From contig JAVGVS010000844.1 in assembly GCA_032718565.1 (NCBI GenBank), forward strand, positions 1 through 64,000: 64,000 bases of DNA, given 5' to 3'. A program made the translations under genes and the position numbers. Below are positions 50,001 to 57,812 of this stretch, in pieces. Positions within the stretch are counted from its first letter, which is position 1, and each line of letters opens with the position of its first letter. Origin of the DNA: Distichodus sexfasciatus (Eukaryota > Chordata > Actinopteri > Characiformes > Distichodontidae). The notes below the pieces were generated by a model, which searched no databases, was not told the origin of the DNA, and saw only the letters and a list, made by a program, of their open reading frames with translations.

Positions 50001-50636
50001 ATGGCTGCGATGGCTGAGGAGTGCGAGAGGGATGATTTTTTGTACAAATGTCCGTGGTATATGGCTGATTCCAGCGAGCAAAAGACCGAGTCTGCCGATA
50101 TGGCAGATTCCTGCGGAAATGGTGATGAGTGTGGTGTCGGTTGCATGGCGGGCTTTGTCGCTAAGCTCATAAAGATCTGCGTATGCGCCGTTCTGCAACG
50201 TGTCATTGATGAAAAACATTGTGAAGAGTGCAATGGATGTCAAGTCGACCACCCAAGCCAGCTTCAACATCCCTGCCTTTGGGGGATTGATCCGTACTAT
50301 CTCGCCGCAAACGTAGAAGACATAAAAAAGAGACTTTTCAAACCATTTTTCATGCACGTTATCGCTGATGTCTTGGACCGCGAAGATGTGTATTGGAATG
50401 CTCAAAAGACCATTGTAACCATGGAGACCATTGTCACCGAGCTCAAAGACGAAGAGCGCATCGACGATCGACTGGCAGATATTCTTGACCAGAGTGACGG
50501 CCGGTGTGTGTATTTAGTTGATAAAGTCATATGGAAACGTGTGTGCTATCTTACATTTGAACAAAACCTGAAAGCTGTGATGCTAGTCAGAAAATTGTAT
50601 GGAGTGTGTTTTAATTTTGGGGGTCTTCTTTTGTGA
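50001..50636 (+). CDS. Virus-like 211-aa Cys/His protein, Polinton-like cluster
   Basis: An intact frame between the broken early gene and the integrase. The N-terminus is acidic and Cys-containing. Residues 74-92 hold C74, C77, C80, H84, H90 and C92 (CNGCQVDHPSQ), a likely metal-binding knuckle; the rest is helical and charged. I recall proteins with a similar Cys/His plus DHPSQ motif beside integrases in Polinton-type elements, but no function is established. An AATAAA follows 50 bp after the stop (50687). The frame has survived while both neighbours are broken. The start is the first of two in-frame methionines (M1, M4); a short ATG frame at 49979 overlaps its start. Confidence 0.6.
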   Translation: MAAMAEECERDDFLYKCPWYMADSSEQKTESADMADSCGNGDECGVGCMAGFVAKLIKICVCAVLQRVIDEKHCEECNGCQVDHPSQLQHPCLWGIDPYYLAANVEDIKKRLFKPFFMHVIADVLDREDVYWNAQKTIVTMETIVTELKDEERIDDRLADILDQSDGRCVYLVDKVIWKRVCYLTFEQNLKAVMLVRKLYGVCFNFGGLLL

Positions 50637-50686
50637 AATGTGGATGATAAACTGTGTGTAACTTTGTATTTGCATGTTTGTAAGAA

Positions 50687-50692
50687 AATAAA
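50687..50692 (+). terminator. Polyadenylation signal after the 211-aa virus-like gene
   Basis: AATAAA lies 51 bp after the stop and 48 bp before the integrase ATG. The position suits separate transcripts for the two genes. Confidence 0.4.
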
Positions 50693-50739
50693 CACCGTAG
50701 ATCAAAACAGGCTAATTCATTATTCACGAGTTCTACACC

Positions 50740-52262
50740 ATGTCGGACCTTCTAAATTCTGTTTACTATACACCCTCTAATGAGGGGTCTTTCGGTGGTA
50801 AAACGAGATTAAAAGCGGCCGTGTTTAAAGAGTCGGGGCAACGTTTGTCAGACAAACGGGTCGCCGAGTGATTATCAGGCGAGGATGCCTATACGAAATA
50901 AGGTGATTGTGTATGGTATAGACAAACAGTTTCAGATCGATCTGGTCGATATGACCGCGTGTCATGACCCCCCCTGGACTTTAGATAGGCTACGGCTAAA
51001 GTCCACCATGTTGTGTGTACTGTGTCGGCCATTTTGTGTCTGTAGTGTTCGTCCATGTTGTGTGTACTTCTGTCAATCAGTCTATGTCCCACCTTCCCAT
51101 TGTGTCTTATTGGTTGATCACAGTTCGTTCGTTAGTTCACCTGTGCTTGTTCATTGTAGTCACACCCTCTCCTTCCCCACTGGTTGTCCCTTTGTTGGTC
51201 GTTCCCTGATCGCCTTCCCATTGGTTCCCCTTTGTTTCATTGGTCCAGCCCCTTGTTTGTGTGTCAGTATTTAAGCTCAGTTTTCCCCAGTGTTTGTTGT
51301 TGGTCCACCCTCACTCAACCCTCCCTACGTCGGCGTGCTGCTTGTGGGCTTGTCATATTTGAGTAGTTTTGTTCTGTTTGTGGTTCTCGTTCCAGTTTAT
51401 GTTCGCTTTTCCTGTGACTGTTGTGTAAGTGTGAAGTTTAGTTAGTGTTGTGGCCCTAACCTCATGTCACGCCGACACCCTGCGATGTGACACCGCGTAT
51501 GCCAAGGAGAATGACAACTACAAATACATGTTGACCTGTGTAGATGTATTTAGCAAATATGCGTGGGTGTGTGTTTTAAAAAGTAAGACGGGTACCGAGG
51601 CGGCTACAGCATTCGAATCTCTTCTGAAGGAAGGGCGTGTACCTCAAAAGTTACAGTCTGATCGCGGAAAAGAGTTTTTCAACAAACACTTTCAGACATT
51701 GTTAAACAAATACAACATTTGTCATTTCGCCACAGGTAGCGAGTTAAAGGCTAGTGTGGTTGAGCGCTTCAATAGGACTATTAAAGGTATTTAACGGCGG
51801 TCAATTCTAAGCGGTATGTTGACGTGTTGCCTGATTTGGTAGCTTCCTACAATAACAGCTATCACCGTAGTATCAGGATGAGGCCTATAGAAGTGACCAA
51901 AGAAAATGAAAAAACTGTGTTTAAAACACTGTACGGCGTTATGAACGCAAAGGGTAAAGATGTGGTGTTTAGATACAAAATGAACAAAACTATACGCAGG
52001 AATTTTTCACTGTTTCCGAAGGTATTGCTCGACTACCACCAGTCTACAAATTGAAAGACTATGACGGGGATGTAATAGACGGTACTTTTTAGGAGGAAGA
52101 GCTACAAAAAAATCTGTATTGATAGGGAGCAGTCATTTAAAGTAGAGAAGATATTAGAAAGAACAAAAAGTGGGGGGTAAACGCATGGTCTTGGTAAAAT
52201 GGTTAGGATGGCCATCAAAGTTTAACAGCTGGGTTCCTGAAAAAGACGTGATCGACATTTAA
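50740..52262 (+). pseudogene. Polinton-type integrase with C-terminal chromodomain, interrupted by a solo LTR and frameshifts
   Basis: The N-terminal part (50740-50871) ends at a TGA and continues in another frame through the first catalytic Asp region (QIDLVDM, up to about 50,959). A solo LTR then intervenes. Removing the LTR and one copy of its 5 bp duplication puts the two halves back in one reading frame. The catalytic core resumes (LTCVDVFSKYAW, then SDRGKEF with the second Asp, then VVERFNRT with the Glu), so the D-D-E triad is represented. Frame changes follow at about 51,795 and 52,020, with stops after. The end (52185-52262) is a chromodomain-like VLVKWLGWPSKFNSWVPE. Retrovirus-type integrases with a chromodomain insert Polintons/Mavericks and resemble the C. 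elegans F54H12.3 family. This copy is inactive. Confidence 0.85.
50960..51492 (+). mobile_element. Solo LTR (533 bp) inside the integrase pseudogene
   Basis: Starts TGTCATGAC and ends GTGACA, flanked by a perfect 5 bp duplication CCGCG (50955-50959 and 51493-51497). TG...CA termini and a 5 bp duplication are standard for an LTR retrotransposon. There is no internal region, so it is a solo LTR from recombination. A TATTTAAG motif near 51,270 is a candidate promoter. It is shorter than the copy at 55,535 because of internal deletions, one of about 55 bp near its 3' end that removes the polyadenylation signal. Confidence 0.85.
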
Positions 52263-52317
52263 ATGTATTTTAAACCGTTGTCCCCAGACACAGAGTATCA
52301 TTTAGCGCGACAACACC

Positions 52318-53085
52318 ATGGGTGACGAAGGCTTTTACGCGACTCTCCCGAGCAATTCATCCCAGAGTGTTTACCCCGACAACGAAATTTCAAAACACAG
52401 AACAAAAATCGCAAGACCACTATACCTGAAGGGTTCATGGGAGGTCGGGCTTATCGAAATCCAGTACCCCAGAACATGGCATACTTTCAGCGATGACGAC
52501 GGAGTGTTTAAAATATATGGTGATGCTCCTGAAGGCAGAAAAGTGTGTATGTTACGGGGCGGTTATTACCCGAATATTGATGGAACAGTAGCAGAGATTA
52601 ACAGCTGCATAGCGCAATACAATGTAAAACTCGGTTATGATCATGTAGTAAACAAAATTTATGTGGACGCGGGAGATAGTGTTGGTCTAAAGTTCCACGG
52701 CAAGCTCGCACTAATTTTAGGGTTTAATGACGGAAAGACTTTTGAGATAAGAGTACAGGGTGCGCGGGTGAAAAAATTTGTTGATCACCCTGCAGACATG
52801 TATGGGGGCGAGTATTCCCTGTTTGTATACAGCGACATAATAGGTTACCAAATCGTAGGCGACTATTTTGTACCCCTGCTGCGGTGTGTACAAATAAGTG
52901 GGAAAAACAGAGAGGTTGTCACAATAAAATACGACAAGCCACACTACGTACACGTGTCAAAAGCGCACATCAGCGACATAGCCATCGAGGTGAAGACCGA
53001 GCAAAATTACAACGTGCCGTTTAAGCTGGGGAAAGTTGTCGTAAAACTCCATTTCAGACCTTTGAAAGAAGCACGACGTTTTTAA
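52318..53085 (+). CDS. Virus-like 255-aa protein, putative minor structural protein of the Polinton-like cluster
   Basis: An intact frame that begins GFYATLPSNSSQSVYPDNE and contains WEVGLIEIQYPRTW near residues 41-54. It looks beta-strand rich. Proteins with this opening are found beside F54H12.2-like genes in many animal genomes, which is the basis for calling it a structural (minor capsid or penton-like) protein; that role is inferred, not shown. Only 5 bp separate it from the next gene, a virus-like packing. No signal peptide or membrane segment is seen. Confidence 0.6.
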   Translation: MGDEGFYATLPSNSSQSVYPDNEISKHRTKIARPLYLKGSWEVGLIEIQYPRTWHTFSDDDGVFKIYGDAPEGRKVCMLRGGYYPNIDGTVAEINSCIAQYNVKLGYDHVVNKIYVDAGDSVGLKFHGKLALILGFNDGKTFEIRVQGARVKKFVDHPADMYGGEYSLFVYSDIIGYQIVGDYFVPLLRCVQISGKNREVVTIKYDKPHYVHVSKAHISDIAIEVKTEQNYNVPFKLGKVVVKLHFRPLKEARRF

Positions 53086-53090
53086 AAACA

Positions 53091-53537
53091 ATGAAAACGT
53101 TTAACCCGTATGCGGATCCGCAGCGCTATGTGGCTTATTATCAAAATCAGACAGGGGGTCTACTCTCAGGATATGTCGGTGCCCCAACTATGTACGGGGC
53201 AGGTATCGGTGGTCTTTTTAGAGGATTGTTCCGAATGGCCATACCTCTACTGAAAAACGGTTTCAGTATCGCCAAGCCGCATCTAAGAACAGCTGCGAAA
53301 AACATCATCGGTGAGGTTGTTAGTAACGTGACACGACCCCGCTACACCGAGTCGGGTCAGGAAGGTTCTGGGATGATGGTAATGCAACGTCGATCTGTCA
53401 AAAGACCGCCTGGCGAGAGGAGTACAACCGGTGCCAAGAAAAACAACGTAAAGTATAAAAAGAGGCCAGTACCGAAAAGACAGTCGCAGAGTAAGCAGAG
53501 AGGTCCGTCACGCAAGCGACCTAAAACCATCTTCTAA
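53091..53537 (+). CDS. Virus-like 148-aa glycine-rich and basic protein (adenovirus core/protein VI-like architecture)
   Basis: An intact frame 5 bp after the previous stop and 2 bp before the next ATG. Residues about 25-70 are Gly-rich and amphipathic (GAGIGGLFRGLFRMAIPLLK), and residues about 98-148 are strongly basic (runs such as RKRPKTIF at the end). A short amphipathic helix plus a basic tail is the layout of adenovirus-type internal capsid proteins and of small proteins beside the capsid gene in Polinton-like elements. The similarity is in architecture, and the role (membrane-active or DNA-binding) is inference. Confidence 0.55.
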   Translation: MKTFNPYADPQRYVAYYQNQTGGLLSGYVGAPTMYGAGIGGLFRGLFRMAIPLLKNGFSIAKPHLRTAAKNIIGEVVSNVTRPRYTESGQEGSGMMVMQRRSVKRPPGERSTTGAKKNNVKYKKRPVPKRQSQSKQRGPSRKRPKTIF

Positions 53538-53539
53538 TC

Positions 53540-54718
53540 ATGGCTTTACTACATGGTCTGTCTGAGGAGTGTAACAAGACAGAGTTGGACTTCCTATGAC
53601 ACAAACGGCGATAGAAAAAAACATGGAAGTACCGCCTATTTCAGCCCTATCTGACACAGCGCCGTTGGAGTTTTTTATCGCGGGGAACGGCGAAGATTAT
53701 ATCGACTTAAACAACGCGCTTCTGTTTACAAGAATTAAAATAACAAGGCCTGATGGGGGTAACATCGACGATGGGGCAGCCATGGGTTTGATAAACTATC
53801 CTGGAGCCACCATATTTTCACAGGTTGATGTTTCGCTGGGTGACCGACCGATCTCGCAGAGCTCAAAACACTTACCCTTGTCGGAGTATCATAGAGTGTC
53901 TGATCAACTATGACCGTTTCACCCTGGAATCACTTTTCTCAGCCGGTCTGTTTTACAAGGACACAGCGGGGCATATGGATGTGACCGATCCTGCCGGTGA
54001 AAACCGGGGGCTGACAAAACGCGCAGCATTTTCAAATGCCAACAATGTGGTGGAATTGTTGTCGCCGATACACAGTGATATATTTTTTCAAGAGAAACTG
54101 ATGTTGAATGGCGTCGATATAAAAATCGGAATGACTCGCGCTAAAGATGAATTTAGTCTAATGCGCAGTGACGGTATCGCTTACAAAATCAGCATAGTCG
54201 CTGCATCATTATTTGTAAAAAAGGTTTGTTATCGGCCACTGCTAAATATCCGATTGATAGAGTGTATCTAAAAAATTTCTCAATACCCGTAGGTACCCGC
54301 TTTTACAGGCGCATATCATAAGAACCCGTTCACATTTAAACATTATGACTTGGAATTCTTGGCCGTATATGTGGATGGTCAGCAATTTCCAGCGAAACCA
54401 TTACAGCCGCGATATTTAGAGGGGTCTGCGGTGCGCGAGTTTTACCAGCTAGCTCTAGCTTCTGGAAGACACCTAAAAAACAGGGCTCTGGCTATTGACA
54501 GGGAAGATTTTTTGAACGGATACACGCTCTACGCTTTTAACTTGGCGCCGGATGAAGAGTGCGGCCAGCATTTATCATTGATCAAGTCGGGAAACCTTAG
54601 GTTGGAAACCCGTTTCAGACAACCGTTACCAAACACTATTAATTTGATAGTTTACGCTATATTCGACAGTATAATAGAGGTGTCCAACCGTCGTCAGATT
54701 CTGGTGGATTACTACTGA
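53540..54718 (+). pseudogene. F54H12.2-like putative capsid protein, broken by several frameshifts
   Basis: Starts MALLHGLSEECNKTELD at 53540 and meets a stop at 53597. The frame shifts to 53596-53913, then to about 53,860-54,235, then again before 54,310, and ends QILVDYY with TGA at 54718. The pieces match, in order, the uncharacterised F54H12.2-like family found with F54H12.3-type integrases in animals (LSDTAPLEFFIAGNGEDYID, then SAGLFYKDTAGHMD, then HSDIFFQEKLMLNGVD, then YTLYAFNLAPDE). A capsid role is suggested by the context and family distribution. At least four lesions make this copy inactive. About 80 bp near 54,240-54,350 is too short for the usual family spacing, so a small deletion is likely. 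Confidence 0.75.
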
Positions 54719-54729
54719 CGTTATGAAGT

Positions 54730-54789
54730 CGAACCTGTGACCTTCTGATCACGGGGCGAACACCCTACCGTTACGCCACCAACTGCCCC
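54730..54789 (-). repeat. tRNA-derived SINE (second family), head fragment at the right edge of the Polinton-like element
   Basis: Only the tRNA-like head is present (CGAACCTGTGACC through CCACCAACTGCCCC). It marks where virus-like sequence stops. Confidence 0.7.
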
Positions 54790-55020
54790 AGCTCTCTGTA
54801 ATCTGGGCGTCCGTGGTTGTGGTCAGTTTATTCAAACATTGACTTGATATGTTATTCCAAGCCGCCTGAAGGATTGCCCAAAGATGATTCACACTGGTTG
54901 GACACTTCTTACGGACATCACGGTCCAGTTCCTCCCATAGGTGCTCAATTGGGTTGAGGTCGGGTGATTGGGGAGGCCATTCCATCAGAGACATGATGCC
55001 AGCTGACTGTTTCCTCTCCT
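54790..55020 (-). pseudogene. Tc1-like transposase fragment (C-terminal part)
   Basis: On the minus strand it reads EWPPQSPDLNPIEHLWEELD, the conserved segment of Tc1 transposases with the last catalytic acidic region, then WNNISSQCL. The open frame runs on into a SINE fragment. Only the C-terminal 60-70 residues remain. Confidence 0.8.
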
Positions 55021-55534
55021 TACTTTAATGTATTTGCACCAAAAAATGATGAGGATTTATGCTGATATCGTCCAAAACCCCACTTTGCATTAAACATGTC
55101 ATTAAACCAGTCGTAGCGTTGATTTGTATAAACCTTATAGTTCTGACGCTGAGGTTCAACTATGAGCATTCGATACGTACGGTAACAGTGATACATATAC
55201 TAGGGGTTTTTTTTTTGGATAATATTACTTAATGCAAGCAAATCTATTTTAAATGTAAACTAACTGCACTTCAACCCAAACACAAAAACAATTCCAGTGG
55301 CGACATAACACTGTAAAATCTGTAACTGTGAGCAAATTAAATAAAGACCTCGACATTTCAGTGGTCAGCGTTTTTGTGTTTTGCAACTCAGTCCTCGGGG
55401 CATGTTAGACCGGCCACAGTTTTGCTCTACCCCAGTTCTCATTAAAGACTGAACCAAGAATTCCATGTTTCTGACTACCTAGAGCAAAAATGTGCACCTG
55501 TCTGATGTGGAATAACTTGCTACATGAGATACAT

Positions 55535-56197
55535 TGTCAAATTCGGGAGTGTCGGCATGACATGAGGCGAGGTCACGAAGCAAGCCATTTATTTAACAAA
55601 TAATAAAACACAAACCGGCACGAGGGCCACAACACTAATCAAACTTCACACTTGACAAACACTCACAGCACAGGCAACACATAAACTGGCACGAGAACCA
55701 CAAACAGAACAAAACTACCCAAGTCTAACAAACAGCACGCCGACATAGGGAGGGTAGTGTGAGGGTGGACCAACGGGAAACAATGGGACAGACTGAGCTT
55801 AAGTACTCACACACAAACAAGGGGCTGGACCAATGAGACAAAGGGGAACCAACAGGAACGTGATCACAAACAAGCACAGAAGGGATAACCAATCAGGAAG
55901 GAGAGGGTGTGACCACAATGAAGGAGCACAGGTGAACAAACTGATGAACAATGATCTACCAATAAGACACAATGGGAAGGTGGGACATAGACTGATTGAC
56001 AGAAGACAGTACACACAACATGGCCGAACACTACAGACACCACAGACAAAAAATGGCCGACCACACACAAGACACAACGTGGCCAAACACTCTATACACA
56101 AAAGGGCTGAACAAAATACATACAACACTAAACAGAAAACACACATCACAACAGGCTTCAGGCGAAGCCCGTCCAAAGTCCAGGGGGAGTCATGACA
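55535..56197 (-). mobile_element. Solo LTR (663 bp), same family as the one in the integrase
   Basis: On the minus strand it runs TGTCATGAC ... TTTGACA. It is flanked by a perfect 5 bp duplication TACAT (55530-55534 and 56198-56202). On the minus strand it keeps an AATAAA near its 3' end (about 55,587-55,600) and shares most of its length with 50960-51492. Long open frames on both strands here are accidental. No internal retrotransposon sequence adjoins it. Confidence 0.85.
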
Positions 56198-56867
56198 TAC
56201 ATAAGTGGGATGTGATGAGTGATGCAAATCTTTATTCATTTATCATGGACAAATTTGCCCTAAAATTATATAATACATTTTTTTTATTTATAGACTGCTT
56301 TTAAAGGTACTCAAAGACACTTTACATAAAATTAAAAATACAATAAAATGGAAAGATTTGAAAAATTTGCATTAAAAACACTTACATATAGTCCAAAGGT
56401 TTAAAACAAACGTATTTAAAACATACACAGGGAAACATTCAAATTAAATTTAAAAGAACGTAATCGAAGAGCTTGACTTCATAGTTTCATTTTCAGTCAA
56501 GTCTGAAGTTTTTTGAATCAGAACTTTATGATCTCATTCAGCAATTCAGCACATTTACAAAGAGCTTCCCTATTTTACACCATGATAGTAATTATAGCAT
56601 GCACATGTTTTTATGCACTTAAAATAGATACTTAAGTCAAACATTTCTTGGAATCACTCCAGTAAGTCGTTCTTTTGAATACAATTAAAGTAAGTATCTA
56701 ATATGAACAGTATTTGAGTGTTGTGGAGCTGTGGAGTTTACGTCTTATAAGAAAGTAACTGCTTTAATATACAGTGGTACCTTGACTTACTTAGTGGTAC
56801 TTTTTTTGCTTTGAGTTGAGAGCTAAAATTCGGGTTACGCGCCAGCTGGGCCTGCGACGGTGCTATT

Positions 56868-57812
56868 TGTGACTCTGCACGGCAAAACCAGTCGCTTTTT
56901 CGCAAATTTTCACAAAGTTATTGTGTTTTCATGAAAGGGCATAAATCAAGCTTCAAAACGATACCTATATGGAATGAATGGGACGACATATGACTGAGAT
57001 ATCAGCATCCAAAGGAGTCGGGTTTCTCCTGTCACGTCAAGTGAGAAACGGAGAAATCTGCCTTTGAAGTTGACTATCCACGTAGCACTCACAGACGCTT
57101 GGTGCGGTCGCGGCTACGTTTGCATTTACGGTAGCTTACGCTGCATTCACAGCCACACGGATAGCCTACCTGCAGGCATCCCAACCTGCAAAAACTCATT
57201 TCCGGGAGGTCTTGGGGTTGGGGTTGGGGTTGGGGTGTCCAACGCAGTGATCCACACATATGCACGTTCTCTCACTCTCTCATTCCGTCAGGTGCGCGAT
57301 TTACAGTTCTCTCAAGTGCGCGATGTACACGCTACTGTCTCGCGTGCAGGTTCTTGTTTGCTTGCTCTAGGTTCCGGGATATTTTATTCAGTTTGCGGGC
57401 ATCAGGGAGACGCTATCAATATGCGGAAGACTCCCGGACCTTCCGGGAGACTTGGGATCCCTGTACCTGCGTTAGGTTAACTGAACTCGGGAGACAAAGA
57501 TGGATTCCGGAGAAATATCTTCACGCTAGTCAACCAGTGGATTTACCGTAAATATTGAAGTAGAGCGGTCAACACAGAAACTTTTAACATTCTGCTGGGA
57601 TTGAATTCCTCACCTCAAGAAAGTCACGTTTTTAGGATGGAAAGGGTCAGTTTTTCAGCCCAATTTATTCACAACAGTACAGTATAGACCTTCCACTGTT
57701 TCAAAACACTAAAAACAAAAAATCCACAATTTTACCCCACGCAACATAAACGCTCGTTTTCCTCGGAAACCTCTGTTGCGACGAGCGACAGATTTTGCCG
57801 TGCAGAGTCACA
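56868..57812. mobile_element. Inverted-repeat element, copy 3 (945 bp, carrying a nested insertion)
   Basis: The same termini and interior as the other copies. It is longer because of a 291 bp insertion at 57173-57463. Without the insertion and one target duplication it is about 648 bp, matching copy 1. Confidence 0.75.
57173..57463. mobile_element. Nested 291 bp inverted-repeat element with 6 bp target duplication
   Basis: Starts CAGGCATCCCAA and ends TTGGGATCCCTG, inverted with one or two mismatches. It is flanked by TACCTG on both sides (57167-57172 and 57464-57469); copy 1 of the host repeat has TACCTG once at the same place. The inside has a GGGGTT run at about 57,212-57,237. It is non-coding. 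Confidence 0.75.

Larger units (their letters stand above)
49160..54720 (+). mobile_element. Partial endogenous Polinton/Maverick-like (adinto-like) element
   Basis: Six genes on one strand, tightly packed at the 3' end, with an integrase of Polinton type and structural-type genes. No DNA polymerase B, packaging ATPase or maturation protease was recognised anywhere in the window. No terminal inverted repeats were found: the left end is unresolved between about 48,830 and 49,200, and the right end is cut by a SINE fragment at 54,730. This is a reduced or truncated copy between p2ry12 and p2ry13, with half of its frames broken. Confidence 0.75.

Noticed and set aside
50885..51366. Cys-rich frames after the integrase start
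   Set aside because: Past about 50,960 they are translations of the inserted LTR, not part of a protein.
49160..54720. Polymerase B or packaging ATPase of the element
   Set aside because: Looked for motifs in all frames by eye and found none; other short frames in the region are shadows of the named genes.
55799..56304. Two opposed 100-146 codon frames
   Set aside because: Both lie inside the solo LTR and have a low-complexity make-up with no domain.
57212..57237. Telomere-like GGGGTT run
   Set aside because: Only about four units within a nested transposon. It is a simple repeat, not an interstitial telomere of note.
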